A stretch of DNA of 64,000 nucleotides from Rhodococcus sp. G-MC3. Its GTDB lineage: Bacteria > Actinomycetota > Actinomycetes > Mycobacteriales > Mycobacteriaceae. Position 1 is the first letter of the stretch; every line of letters starts with the position of its first letter. A program made the translations under genes and the position numbers. The DNA lies in the NCBI RefSeq assembly GCF_030063335.1, contig NZ_JASISW010000008.1, positions 1-64,000 of the forward strand, read 5' to 3'. This document shows positions 39,780 through 49,388 of this stretch, one piece after another. The notes under the pieces are model-generated. The model was not told the DNA's origin. It did not search any database and saw only the letters and a program-made list of their open reading frames with translations.

Positions 39780-40059
39780 CTAGTCATTGCAGCGGTGGGG
39801 CACACACGGATCGTCGTCGATCGATGAGATTGACTGAGAAACAAGGCTTTCCATCGCGCCGGGGATGAGGGCTCCGAGAGTGAGGCCGATCGACAGCGCG
39901 GCGACGTGACCGAATGCCGTGAACGACGGGTCGGCGGGCGTAGAGAGCGAATCATCGAACCTGCGCCCACTGCTGCGGCGTAGCTGACGCCCACGTCGGG
40001 ATGGTGACGCGGAGTCGGAGGATGGGTGACAGAACGCGCCACGGTGTACGAAAAAGCAT
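39780..40059 (-). pseudogene. Small gene between sepH and serC, apparently frameshifted
   Basis: A perfect ribosome site AGGAGGGAG stands eight bases before ATG 40057-40059. The frame reads LFRTPWRVLSPILRLRVTIP and on to ...QQWAQVR, then meets TGA at 39952-39954. Shifting +1 at CGA-TGA opens a frame with strong protein character (DSLSTPADPSFTAFGHVAAL, then SIGLTLGALIPGAMESLVSQ) that runs to a TAG at 39780-39782. The combined product of about 90 residues would have one membrane helix. Either the gene is broken by one base, there is a sequence error, or a +1 frameshift occurs. No family is known to me. Confidence 0.5.
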
Positions 40060-40077
40060 GGGCGCTCCCTCCTGGGT

Positions 40078-40110
40078 GCTTACACTTGCGAACTACTTGC
40101 CAGTGTAAGC
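40078..40110. promoter_or_regulatory. Inverted repeat GCTTACACT-N15-AGTGTAAGC
   Basis: Perfect nine-base arms at 40078-40086 and 40102-40110. It lies 38 bp past the serC stop and 19 bp upstream of the small leftward gene's ATG, so it could be serC's terminator stem or an operator for the small gene. No U-tract follows. Confidence 0.5.
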
Positions 40111-40147
40111 AGAGAAGGGAACGCCCGAGCTGTGAGCTTGCTACCGA

Positions 40148-41341
<1,194 letters not shown>

Positions 41342-41387
41342 TTACGTGCAGGTTTGGAGCGGGCTGTTTCCCCGGCGCTGGGAGTGC

Positions 41388-41412
41388 GTCCCGGGCCTCG
41401 GCGGCCCGGGAC
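41388..41412 (-). terminator. Strong GC hairpin after citA
   Basis: GTCCCGGGCC (41388-41397), loop TCGGC, GGCCCGGGAC (41403-41412): a perfect ten-pair stem, 5 bp beyond the citA stop on the minus strand. No U-tract follows, which is typical of many actinobacterial terminator-like hairpins. Confidence 0.75.
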
Positions 41413-41416
41413 GACT

Positions 41417-42535
41417 TCAGATGATCTGGCCCCACCCGTCGACGGACTCGGGGGAGCGCGGCGCGGGCCCGGTATAGATGGCGGCCGGGCGCACGAGCTT
41501 GCCTAGGCGCTTCTGCTCGAGGATGTGCGCACACCAGCCCGCGGTGCGGCCACAGGTGAACATGGCGGGCATCATCGGCGCGGGGACCTCGGCGAAGTCG
41601 AGAATGACCGCTGCCCAGAATTCGACGTTGGTCTCGATAGGCCGATCGGGGCGACGCTCGCGCAGCTCCGCCAGCGCTGCCTGCTCGAGTGCTGCGGCGA
41701 CCTCGTAGCGAGGCGCGTTGAGGCGCTTGGCCGTTGCGCGGAGCACGCGGGCACGAGGGTCCTCGGCGCGATAGACGCGGTGGCCGAAGCCCATGAGCTT
41801 TTCTTTGCGGTCGAGGATGCCCTTGACGAGTCCGCGGGGGTCGTCGGACTTCTCGACGGCTTCGATCATCGGCAGCACGCGTGCGGGTGCGCCGCCGTGC
41901 AGGGGGCCGGACATTGCGCCGACGGCTCCCGAGAGCGAGGCTGCGACATCTGCGCCGGTCGAGGCGATGACGCGAGCGGTGAAGGTCGACGCGTTCAAGC
42001 CGTGTTCGGCGGCGGAAACCCAGTAGGCATCGATAGCCGCGGTGTGCGCCGGGTCGGGGTCGCCCTTCCACCGCGTCATGAACCGTGCAGTGACGGTTTC
42101 GCACTGGTCGATCTTCTTCTGCGGTACTGCGGGCTGGTAGATGCCACGCGCGGATTGCGCTACGTAGGACAGCGCCATGACGGATGCGCGGGCGAGCTGG
42201 TCGCGGGCGGTGGCGTCGTCGATGTCCAGCAGCGGCTGGTAGCCCCAGATCGGTGCGAGCATCGCCAGGCCTGCCTGAACGTCGACGCGCACGTCACCGG
42301 TGTGAATCGGAAGCGGGAACGGCTCGGCCGGCGGCAACCCTGGTCCGAAGCGTCCGTCGACGAGGAGTGCCCATACGTTTCCGAATGTGACGTTTTTGGA
42401 GACGAGGTCTTCGATGTCGACGCCGCGGTAGCGCAGCGCGCCACCGTCCTTGTCCGGTTCGGCGATGTCCGTGGTGAAGGCAACGACGCCTTCGAGACCA
42501 CTGACGAAATCTTCGGGTACCTGTTGAACAGCCAT
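41417..42535 (-). CDS. citA: Citrate synthase 2 (CitA-like)
   Basis: This 372-residue small citrate synthase is the CitA type of mycobacteria (Rv0889c). Catalytic His residues appear in '[20 protein letters not shown]' and in '[20 protein letters not shown]'. At the third catalytic position, where GltA2 in this window has NVDFY, this protein has [14 protein letters not shown], with Glu for Asp. The segment '[20 protein letters not shown]' binds CoA/oxaloacetate. It condenses acetyl-CoA and oxaloacetate, though some relatives are methylcitrate synthases. The start is ATG 42533-42535. It is divergent from pdxH, with a 107-bp gap. Confidence 0.92.
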   Translation of the reverse strand: MAVQQVPEDFVSGLEGVVAFTTDIAEPDKDGGALRYRGVDIEDLVSKNVTFGNVWALLVDGRFGPGLPPAEPFPLPIHTGDVRVDVQAGLAMLAPIWGYQPLLDIDDATARDQLARASVMALSYVAQSARGIYQPAVPQKKIDQCETVTARFMTRWKGDPDPAHTAAIDAYWVSAAEHGLNASTFTARVIASTGADVAASLSGAVGAMSGPLHGGAPARVLPMIEAVEKSDDPRGLVKGILDRKEKLMGFGHRVYRAEDPRARVLRATAKRLNAPRYEVAAALEQAALAELRERRPDRPIETNVEFWAAVILDFAEVPAPMMPAMFTCGRTAGWCAHILEQKRLGKLVRPAAIYTGPAPRSPESVDGWGQII

Positions 42536-42642
42536 TACCTGTGGACTCTCCTCGTAGACGTACGACCCGTGAACGGAGTCGCGTTCGGGGCTTGCCTGGT
42601 CAGAACTTTAGCCGGTCCTACTCGGGGGTAGCGTCTGGGTTC

Positions 42643-43305
42643 GTGCACAGTGACAATCGACCGCGCGACGAACATGCCCTCGCCGACATGCGGGTCGATT
42701 ACGCCGAAGACGCGGACCTCGAGGTCGAGCGGCTCGCCGACGGTTGGCTCGCGGTCGCTCGGGAGTGGCTGTCCGACGCTGTTTCCGCTGATATCCCCGA
42801 GCCCAATGCGCTGGTGCTGGCCACCGTCGACGCCGCTGGGCACCCAGCTTCGCGCACCGTTCTGTGCAAGGGACTCGACTCCGACGGCGTGGTGTTCTAT
42901 ACCAACTACGGGTCCGACAAGGCCCTCCATCTGAAGCACACGCCCTATGCGTCGGTAACGTTCCCGTGGATCGGGATCGCCCGCCAACTCACCATTCGTG
43001 GTGCCGCAGAAAAGGTCTCCGAAGAAACGACGGCCGAATATTTTGCGAGTCGCCCCCGCGGATCTCAGCTGGGAGCCTGGGCGTCGCAGCAGTCTCGTCC
43101 GGTGGGCGCACGAGCGGACCTCGAACAGGCGTTGGAGGATGTGACGAAAAGATTCGACGGGCAGGACGTACCCGTGCCTCCGAACTGGGGCGGCTTCCTG
43201 GTGCGGCCCGATACCGTCGAGTTCTGGCAGGGCCGAACCTCACGTTTGCACAACAGAATCCGGTTCACGGTGGCAACGTCGACGGTCGAGCGCCTGCAGC
43301 CGTGA
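42643..43305 (+). CDS. pdxH: Pyridoxamine/pyridoxine 5'-phosphate oxidase PdxH
   Basis: This 220-residue FMN enzyme oxidises PNP/PMP to pyridoxal phosphate. It has the split-barrel core with '[20 protein letters not shown]', '[20 protein letters not shown]', '[20 protein letters not shown]', '[20 protein letters not shown]' and the C-terminal '[20 protein letters not shown]' and 'SRLHNRIRF', where the Arg-Leu-His-Asp/Asn-Arg element binds PLP. GTG 42643 is used; TAGCGT upstream could be a -10, giving a leaderless message. Its stop overlaps the MFS start (GTGA), so the two are cotranscribed. Confidence 0.95.
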   Translation: MHSDNRPRDEHALADMRVDYAEDADLEVERLADGWLAVAREWLSDAVSADIPEPNALVLATVDAAGHPASRTVLCKGLDSDGVVFYTNYGSDKALHLKHTPYASVTFPWIGIARQLTIRGAAEKVSEETTAEYFASRPRGSQLGAWASQQSRPVGARADLEQALEDVTKRFDGQDVPVPPNWGGFLVRPDTVEFWQGRTSRLHNRIRFTVATSTVERLQP

Positions 43306-44609
43306 CCGAAGTGTTGAAGAAAAACAGGTTCCGTGGCGTCCTCGCGGACACGACGCCTCTGCAGACTCCGGCGTACCGGCGGTTGTGGATCGCCAACATC
43401 GTCACGGTCATCGGTGCGCAACTCAGTATCGTCGCTGTGCCGCAACAGGTCTTTCAGATCACCCTGAGCTCGGCCTACGTCGGTCTCACGGGTGTCTTCG
43501 CCCTCGTCCCGCTCATCGTGTTCGGTTTGTGGGGAGGTGCGCTTGCCGACGTGATGGACCGGCGGACGCTGCTCGGTATCACCACTCTCGGCTTGATCGC
43601 GACGTCCACCTTACTGTGGATTCAGGCGCAGCTCGGGTTGAACAACGTGTGGATAGTGCTGAGCCTGTTGGCGATACAGCAGGCATTCTTCGCCGTCAAT
43701 CAGCCGACCCGTAGCGCGATCATCCCGCGTCTGCTGCCCGGAGAGCAACTGCCCGCGGCCAACTCGCTCAACATGACCGTGATGAGCTTCGGCGCCATCG
43801 CCGGACCGTTGGTAGCGGGCACCATGATTCCGTTGGCAGGCCTGAAGGCGCTGTACCTGATCGACTCGATCGCGCTCTTCGCGACGCTGTGGGCCGTGAT
43901 CAGGCTGCCGAAGGTCCCGCCTGCCGAAGCGGGCCGCAGAGCTGGACTGCGTTCGGTGATCGAGGGATTCACCTATCTCGCAACCCAGAAGGTGCTTCTG
44001 GCCTCCTTCGTCGTAGACATCATCGCGATGGTGTTCGGCATGCCGCGCGCACTGTTTCCGCAGATCGCACACGAGACGTTCGGTGATCCGGCATCGGGCG
44101 GCTTGGTTCTCGGTTTGCTCTTCGCGGCGCTCTCGGCCGGCGCCGTTCTCGGCGGCGTGTTCTCGGGTTGGCTTCCTCGGGTGCAGCGTCAAGGGCTCGC
44201 GGTGATCGTCTGCATCGTGGTTTGGGGCATGGCAATGGTCGGGTTCGGTGTCAGCGTCGGATTTGCCACCGAAGGCAAGGTGTCCATCGCGCTGTGGTTC
44301 GCGTTGGCGTTTCTGGCACTCGGCGGCGGTGCGGACATGATTTCGGCCGCGTTCCGATCCACGATGCTCCAGCAGGTGGCCACCGACGAGATGCGCGGGC
44401 GGCTTCAGGGCGTGTTCATCGTCGTCGTCGCGGGCGGTCCGAGGATCGGCGACGTGATGCACGGCGCTGCCGCTGCGTCGGTGGGAACTGCGGCGGCGGC
44501 CGCAGGCGGCGGAGTGCTCGTCGTCGTCGGAGTCGTCATTGCGGCCGTTGCCCTGCCCGCTTTCATCCGTTATCGAGTGGGAAGGGTGGACAATGGCACC
44601 CATGGCTGA
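43302..44609 (+). CDS. MFS transporter (DHA3/EntS-like)
   Basis: This 435-residue, 12-helix facilitator has '[20 protein letters not shown]' at helix 1, motif A '[20 protein letters not shown]', '[20 protein letters not shown]', '[20 protein letters not shown]', and '[20 protein letters not shown]'. GTG 43302 overlaps the pdxH stop by four bases; the longer frame to 42864 is inside pdxH in another phase. It overlaps the next gene by 17 bp, so pdxH, this gene, the epimerase and the kinase are one operon. The cargo is unknown; metabolite or drug export is typical for the subfamily. Confidence 0.9.
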   Translation: MTEVLKKNRFRGVLADTTPLQTPAYRRLWIANIVTVIGAQLSIVAVPQQVFQITLSSAYVGLTGVFALVPLIVFGLWGGALADVMDRRTLLGITTLGLIATSTLLWIQAQLGLNNVWIVLSLLAIQQAFFAVNQPTRSAIIPRLLPGEQLPAANSLNMTVMSFGAIAGPLVAGTMIPLAGLKALYLIDSIALFATLWAVIRLPKVPPAEAGRRAGLRSVIEGFTYLATQKVLLASFVVDIIAMVFGMPRALFPQIAHETFGDPASGGLVLGLLFAALSAGAVLGGVFSGWLPRVQRQGLAVIVCIVVWGMAMVGFGVSVGFATEGKVSIALWFALAFLALGGGADMISAAFRSTMLQQVATDEMRGRLQGVFIVVVAGGPRIGDVMHGAAAASVGTAAAAAGGGVLVVVGVVIAAVALPAFIRYRVGRVDNGTHG

Positions 44610-45525
44610 ACCAGAGAGCTACCGGCTCACCAGCGGCAAGTATCGGGCCGAGATCGCTTCGACGGGCGCGGGCCTGCGGATGCTCGAGTTCGACGGCTCG
44701 CCGATGACCGAGACGTGGGATACCGGCACCAAACCTCCCCTGTCCGCGGGGCTGGTTCTGGCGCCGTGGCCCAATCGCGTTGCCGATGGCACATTCACTT
44801 TCGGCGGTACCGAACACCAACTCGAGATCACCGAGCCGTCCCGCAACAATGCGAGCCACGGGTTCGTCCGGCGTGTCGACTGGACGCTCGTGGACCGGAC
44901 GCAGTCTCGGGTCGAGCAGTCGGTGGAAGTCGGTCTGCACAAGGGCTGGCCCTACCAGCTGACGGTGACCGTGGTGCACGAGTTGACCGAGGACGGACTC
45001 GTCGTGACTGCTACGGCGACGAACACCGGCGGAATCGACGCCCCGTACGGAATGGGCTTTCATTCCTTCGTGCGCGTCGGGGACGTTCCGCTCGACGAGT
45101 GCACGCTCGAGTTCTCCGCAGGCACGCGCCTGGAACTCGATCCGGTGCGAAATCTGCCGACCGGGCCTTCGGTCGAAACGGCCGGATCGGACTACGACTT
45201 CACTTCGCCGAGGCTGCTGAAGGGTGTCGGATTGGATACGCCGTTCAGCGCGGAGTTGCCCGACGAAGATGGCAAGGCTCGCCATTACCTCCGCGCCCCC
45301 GACGGGTCGGCAACGGTGCTGTGGACCGACCGTGAGTTCGACTGGGTTCAGGTGTTCGTCGCGGATCCGGTCAACGACCAGGCCTATCCCGAGCGGGGGC
45401 GTGCGCTGGCGATCGAGCCGATGACCTGCCCTCCCGACGCATTCAACACCGGGATCGACCTGCTTGTGCTCGAGCCGGGCGAATCCTGGACGGGCAGCTG
45501 GGGAATGGAGCACCGTTCGGTATGA
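44593..45525 (+). CDS. Aldose 1-epimerase family protein
   Basis: This 310-residue galactose-mutarotase-fold protein interconverts alpha and beta anomers of aldoses. Visible are 'GLVLAPWPNRVADGTFTFGG' (the Asn-Arg substrate motif), 'NNASHGFVRRVDWTLVDRTQ' (catalytic His), 'DAPYGMGFHSFVRVGDVPLD' (second His) and the catalytic Glu region 'RGRALAIEPMTCPPDAFNTG'. ATG 44593 follows AAGGGTGGA and overlaps the MFS end. It belongs to the YihR/GalM-like subgroup. Its stop overlaps the sugar-kinase start (ATGA), suggesting that sugar anomer supply and phosphorylation are coupled. Confidence 0.93.
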   Translation: MAPMAEPESYRLTSGKYRAEIASTGAGLRMLEFDGSPMTETWDTGTKPPLSAGLVLAPWPNRVADGTFTFGGTEHQLEITEPSRNNASHGFVRRVDWTLVDRTQSRVEQSVEVGLHKGWPYQLTVTVVHELTEDGLVVTATATNTGGIDAPYGMGFHSFVRVGDVPLDECTLEFSAGTRLELDPVRNLPTGPSVETAGSDYDFTSPRLLKGVGLDTPFSAELPDEDGKARHYLRAPDGSATVLWTDREFDWVQVFVADPVNDQAYPERGRALAIEPMTCPPDAFNTGIDLLVLEPGESWTGSWGMEHRSV

Positions 45526-46460
45526 CGATTCTCGTGTGCGGTGAAGCTCTGGTCGATCTCGTACCTGTCCATGAAGGACCGTTGCTTGCCCCGAAGCTCG
45601 GCGGCGGTCCGTTCAACGTGGCGGTGGCGTTGGGGCGACTCGGCACCGATGTGGGGTTCCTCTCGCGAGTGTCCAGCGATCCGTTCGGTGAGCAGATCCT
45701 GGGCAGTTTGAGCGATGCAAGCGTGGACGTCTCGTGGGTCCAACGCGGCGACGAGCCCACGACGCTGGCTATGACGACGCTGGCCGAGGACGGCAGTGCT
45801 CAGTACTCGTTCTACGCGGACGGGACGGCGGACCGGCTCGTGAAGGATCCAGGTGACCTTCCCGACGACATCGCCGTGCTGTCGTTCGGGACCCTGTCGC
45901 TGCTGTACGAGCCGGGAGCGTCGATGTATGCAGCGCTTCTGCATCGCGCGCATGAAGCGGGCAAACTGACGATGCTCGACCCGAACATTCGGCCGGCCGC
46001 CATCGACAGCACGAGCGGCGACATCACTGCCGACGGCTTCAGGCGCCGATTCAAGTCGTGGCTCCCCGCTGTCGACATCCTCAAGGTTTCCGACGACGAT
46101 TCCCACTGGTTGGGATTGGGCCCAGAGGGCACCACTGTCGACGACTGGCTCGCAGCTGGTGTCACGGCGGTCGTGATGACCCGCGGCGGCGACGGAATTT
46201 CAGTTTTCTCGGCCGCAGGCGAAACCTCGGTACCCGGAGTGGAGGTGGACGTCATCGACACCATCGGCGCAGGTGACACTGTCCATGGGGCTTTGCTCGC
46301 GTTCTTGGATAACGAGAGCATTGTCACAACAGTCGCGCTCAGTGAGATGAGCGCGCCAGACTGGGAGGCAGCACTGGGGTTCGCCGCGCGAGCAGCTGCC
46401 ATCACCGTTTCTCGTCCGGGTGCCGACCCTCCGTGGGCGTCCGAGGCGCGGAGAGACTAG
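45522..46460 (+). CDS. PfkB-family sugar kinase (fructokinase-like)
   Basis: This 312-residue ribokinase-fold enzyme phosphorylates a sugar with ATP. The first PfkB signature is 'PKLGGGPFNVAVALGRLGTD' and the second 'VDVIDTIGAGDTVHGALLAF', with the catalytic Asp in GAGD. N-terminal ILVCGEALVDLVP and 'ADGTADRLV' (substrate lid) favour the fructokinase subgroup. ATG 45522 overlaps the epimerase stop by four bases. It ends 71 bp before gltA2. The exact sugar is inferred only by subgroup. Confidence 0.92.
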   Translation: MTILVCGEALVDLVPVHEGPLLAPKLGGGPFNVAVALGRLGTDVGFLSRVSSDPFGEQILGSLSDASVDVSWVQRGDEPTTLAMTTLAEDGSAQYSFYADGTADRLVKDPGDLPDDIAVLSFGTLSLLYEPGASMYAALLHRAHEAGKLTMLDPNIRPAAIDSTSGDITADGFRRRFKSWLPAVDILKVSDDDSHWLGLGPEGTTVDDWLAAGVTAVVMTRGGDGISVFSAAGETSVPGVEVDVIDTIGAGDTVHGALLAFLDNESIVTTVALSEMSAPDWEAALGFAARAAAITVSRPGADPPWASEARRD

Positions 46461-46481
46461 TTTCTTTATCGACTGTTAAAA

Positions 46482-46507
46482 GTGTCCGATTTATGTACGT
46501 GTCCGAT
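46482..46507 (+). promoter_or_regulatory. Direct repeat GTGTCCGAT in gltA2 upstream region
   Basis: GTGTCCGAT occurs at 46482-46490 and again at 46499-46507, 17 bp apart, between the kinase stop and the gltA2 start. The spacing (about 1.6 helical turns) and position next to the start suggest a regulator site or promoter element. I cannot match it to a named factor. Confidence 0.4.
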
Positions 46508-46531
46508 ACAAGAGCTCGAGAGGGACCATTC

Positions 46532-47830
46532 GTGCCCGCTGAGAATGACGCCAAAGCCACCCTCACCTATCCCGGTGGCGAATACAGCATGTCCATTGCC
46601 AAGGCTACCGAAGGCAATGACGGCATCGAACTGGGAAAGCTGCTGGCTACCACCGGTTACACGACCCTCGACGGTGGGTTCGTCAACACCGCCTCGACCA
46701 AGTCGGCGATCACGTACATCGACGGTGACCAGGGAATCCTGCGCTACCGCGGGTACCCGATCGAACAGCTGGCAGGCAAGTCCACGTTCATCGAGGTCAG
46801 CTACCTGCTGATCTACGGCGAGCTTCCGAGCGAGGACCAGCTCGAGACGTTCACCGACAAGATCCGTCGGCATACGCTGCTGCACGAGGATCTCAAGCGC
46901 TTCTTCGACGGCTTCCCGCGCAACGCGCATCCCATGCCGGTGCTGTCGAGCGCGGTCAATGCATTGTCGGCGTACTACCAGGATTCGCTGGATCCCGACG
47001 ACCCGGAGCAGGTCGAGCTGTCGACAATTCGCCTCCTCGCGAAGCTGCCGACCATCGCGGCCTACGCCTACAAGAAGTCCGTCGGGCAGCCGTTCCTGTA
47101 CCCGGACAACTCGAAGAGCCTCGTGGAGAACTTTCTTCGGATGACGTTCGGCTTCCCGGCCGAGCCGTACGAGGTTGACCCCGAGATCGTCAAGGCACTC
47201 GACATGCTGCTCATCCTGCATGCCGATCACGAGCAGAACTGTTCGACGTCGACGGTCCGCCTCGTCGGATCTTCGGACGCGAACCTTTTCACGTCCATCT
47301 CGGGCGGCATCAACGCGCTCTGGGGCCCGCTGCACGGCGGCGCCAACCAGGCCGTTCTCGAGATGCTCGACAAGATCAAGGCCGAGGGCGGCGACGCCAC
47401 CGATTTCGTTCGTCGAGTGAAGAACAAGGAAGACGGCGTGAAGCTCATGGGCTTCGGGCACCGCGTCTACAAGAGCTTCGATCCGCGCGCGACCCTCGTC
47501 AAGGAGACCGCGCACACGATCCTGAGCAAGCTGGGCAACGGTGACGAGCTCCTCGACATCGCCCTCAAGCTCGAAGAGACCGCACTGACCGACGACTACT
47601 TCGTCGAGCGCAAGCTCTACCCGAACGTCGACTTCTACACCGGTCTGATCTACCGCGCGATGGGCTTCCCGCCGCGGATGTTCACGGTGCTGTTCGCGAT
47701 GGGGCGCCTCCCGGGCTGGATCGCGCACTGGCGTGAGATGCACGAGGATCCGTCCACGAAGATCGGCCGTCCGCGGCAGATCTACACGGGCTACACCGAG
47801 CGTGATTACAAAGATCTGGGCGCTCGCTAG
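46532..47830 (+). CDS. gltA2: Citrate synthase GltA2 (type II)
   Basis: This 432-residue hexameric-type citrate synthase is the main TCA-cycle enzyme. It shows 'QGILRYRGYPIEQLAGKSTF', 'LLILHADHEQNCSTSTVRLV' and 'ALWGPLHGGANQAVLEMLDK' (catalytic-site His), '[20 protein letters not shown]' (second His), and 'LYPNVDFYTGLIYRAMGFPP' (catalytic Asp). It ends IYTGYTERDYKDLGAR as in mycobacteria. GTG 46532 follows GAGAGGGACC; an ATG at 46494 would add 12 residues that look unlike the family start. It corresponds to Rv0896 and ends at a strong terminator. Confidence 0.96.
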   Translation: MPAENDAKATLTYPGGEYSMSIAKATEGNDGIELGKLLATTGYTTLDGGFVNTASTKSAITYIDGDQGILRYRGYPIEQLAGKSTFIEVSYLLIYGELPSEDQLETFTDKIRRHTLLHEDLKRFFDGFPRNAHPMPVLSSAVNALSAYYQDSLDPDDPEQVELSTIRLLAKLPTIAAYAYKKSVGQPFLYPDNSKSLVENFLRMTFGFPAEPYEVDPEIVKALDMLLILHADHEQNCSTSTVRLVGSSDANLFTSISGGINALWGPLHGGANQAVLEMLDKIKAEGGDATDFVRRVKNKEDGVKLMGFGHRVYKSFDPRATLVKETAHTILSKLGNGDELLDIALKLEETALTDDYFVERKLYPNVDFYTGLIYRAMGFPPRMFTVLFAMGRLPGWIAHWREMHEDPSTKIGRPRQIYTGYTERDYKDLGAR

Positions 47831-47840
47831 TTATTCTGTG

Positions 47841-47880
47841 AAAAGCCCCCCGACTCCGTAGGGAGTCCGGGGGGCTTTTT
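47841..47880 (+). terminator. Rho-independent terminator after gltA2
   Basis: AAAAGCCCCCC...GACTCC pairs with GGAGTC...GGGGGGCTTTTT with a single bulge and ends in a T5 run. It lies 10 bp beyond the gltA2 stop. The A-run on the left lets it serve the convergent hydrolase gene (stop 47906) as well. Confidence 0.95.
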
Positions 47881-47905
47881 CGTACCTGGTGCAGGCGGGA
47901 CGGGG

Positions 47906-48700
47906 CTAGAACTGGCGACGGTTCTCGAGCACCGGCAGCTTCGTGCGGACCGCGTCGACGATCGAGGTCTCGATGTCGACGGTCAGCAATCCGGGAGTTG
48001 CGTCGAGCTCGCCGAGAACCTCCCCGGTGGGGGAGCTGACAACCGAATGCCCGACGCCCAGTGGCGCAGTCCCGGCCGCTTCCTCGGGCTCCGCCTGATC
48101 GCAGGCCGCGACGAACGCCGTGGAATCGAGGGCACGCGCCCGGGCGAGCAGCGACCACTGTTCGACCTTGCCCGGCCCGCTTCCCCAGGATGCTGGGACG
48201 ACGATCAGCTGCGCGCCGAGATCGCCGAGCTTCTGGAACAGTGCGGGGAACCGGATGTCGTAGCAGGTCGCGAACCCGATGCCTACGCCGTCGACGTCGA
48301 GAACGAGTGGGTCGGATCCGGGTGCGACGGTGTCGGATTCGGCGAATCCGAAGGCGTCGAACAGGTGGATCTTGTTGTAGTGCGCGTCAATTCCACGGCC
48401 GGTGATCAGCAGGGTGTTGGCGACGCGGCCTTCGTCTGCCGGTGTAAACATGCCTGCCACGACGGTGATGTCGATCGCGCGGGCGATCTCGCGGACGGCG
48501 TCGGCCCAAGGCCCGTCGAGTGGTTCGGCGACGCCCCTGATGGGTCCGCCGAAGCAACGCATCATTGCCTCGGGGAACACGACGAGAGACGAACCCGCTT
48601 CCTTGGCTGCGCGAGCGTGCGTCTCGATGATCTTCAGGTTGTCCTGGGGCTGCGTTCCGCTCGTAACTTGAGCGAGGCTGATTCGAATGCTGGTGCGCAT
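47906..48700 (-). CDS. Nitrilase-superfamily carbon-nitrogen hydrolase
   Basis: This 264-residue enzyme has the Glu-Lys-Cys triad: Glu in 'SLVVFPEAMMRCFGG', Lys in 'DAHYNKIHLFDAFGF' and Cys in 'GIGFATCYDIRFPALFQKLG'. The family hydrolyses amides such as omega-amides, deaminated glutathione or short aliphatic amides; branch assignment is not possible by eye. ATG 48698-48700. It is divergent from the GntR gene, and a GntR-like operator (48734-48750) lies in the shared 46-bp gap, so it is probably controlled by that regulator together with the MHS transporter and DUF2848 hydrolase. Confidence 0.9.
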   Translation of the reverse strand: MRTSIRISLAQVTSGTQPQDNLKIIETHARAAKEAGSSLVVFPEAMMRCFGGPIRGVAEPLDGPWADAVREIARAIDITVVAGMFTPADEGRVANTLLITGRGIDAHYNKIHLFDAFGFAESDTVAPGSDPLVLDVDGVGIGFATCYDIRFPALFQKLGDLGAQLIVVPASWGSGPGKVEQWSLLARARALDSTAFVAACDQAEPEEAAGTAPLGVGHSVVSSPTGEVLGELDATPGLLTVDIETSIVDAVRTKLPVLENRRQF

Positions 48701-48733
48701 GCGGTAACTCCTGGTTTCATCCGGCTTCTAGAG

Positions 48734-48750
48734 GTATACATAGCGTATGC
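48734..48750. promoter_or_regulatory. GntR operator, copy A
   Basis: GTATACATAGCGTATGC: an imperfect GTATAC-N5-GTATGC repeat overlapping the gntR start codon. A near-identical 17-mer lies at 50743-50759. It would give autorepression and control of the divergent hydrolase. Confidence 0.65.
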
Positions 48751-49388
48751 AATCGCTGTCGGGTAGGGACAAAGCGTATGCCTTCGTGCGCGATCAGGTG
48801 CTCTCGTCACCGGCCGCCACGGGTACGTTCCTCAACGAGCAGGAGCTCGCGACGCGAATCGGCGTGTCCCGCACACCGGTTCGTGAAGCTTTGCTGATGC
48901 TGCAGGCCGAGGGTCTTGTCGAGATGGTACCCAAGCGGGGCGCTCACGTGCCTGCCATGTCGGGCCGTCAGATCGGTGAGCTCATGGATCTGCGCGGCGT
49001 TCTCGAGCGCCATGCCGCGTCGACGTCGCTGCGTACCGGAGTTCCGCCGGTCTCGGCGATGCGGGACGCGCTCGATCGTCAGGAAAAGCTCGCGGACACG
49101 CGAACTGCTGAGGCAGCAAAGGAATTCATTGATCTCGACGGTGAATTCCATCAGATTCTCGTCGATGCGGCCGGCAGTGAACTGCTCTCCCGTACCTATG
49201 CAGGCCTGCGGGCACGCCAACTGCGTGTGGGACTGACGGCGTTGTTCTCGGCGGCGGACCGGCAGCACAACGTCTGCACCGAACACGCGGCTATCGTCTA
49301 CGCCTTGGAAGCGGGAGACGAGACCGTCGTGCATGGCGCAATCGATGATCATCTGGAGGTCACACTGCAGATTCTGTTGCGCGCATGA
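48747..49388 (+). CDS. GntR/FadR-family transcriptional regulator
   Basis: This 213-residue regulator has an N-terminal winged helix (FLNEQELATRIGVSRTPVRE, then ALLMLQAEGLVEMVPKRGAH) and an all-helical FCD effector domain with metal-ligand-type residues in 'FIDLDGEFHQILVDAAGSEL' (Asp, His), 'CTEHAAIVYALEAGDETVVH' (His) and 'GAIDDHLEVTLQILL' (His). FCD regulators bind small carboxylates. The ATG at 48747 lies inside its own operator. It converges with the transporter pseudogene, overlapping its 3' end by 29 bp. Confidence 0.92.
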   Translation: MQSLSGRDKAYAFVRDQVLSSPAATGTFLNEQELATRIGVSRTPVREALLMLQAEGLVEMVPKRGAHVPAMSGRQIGELMDLRGVLERHAASTSLRTGVPPVSAMRDALDRQEKLADTRTAEAAKEFIDLDGEFHQILVDAAGSELLSRTYAGLRARQLRVGLTALFSAADRQHNVCTEHAAIVYALEAGDETVVHGAIDDHLEVTLQILLRA

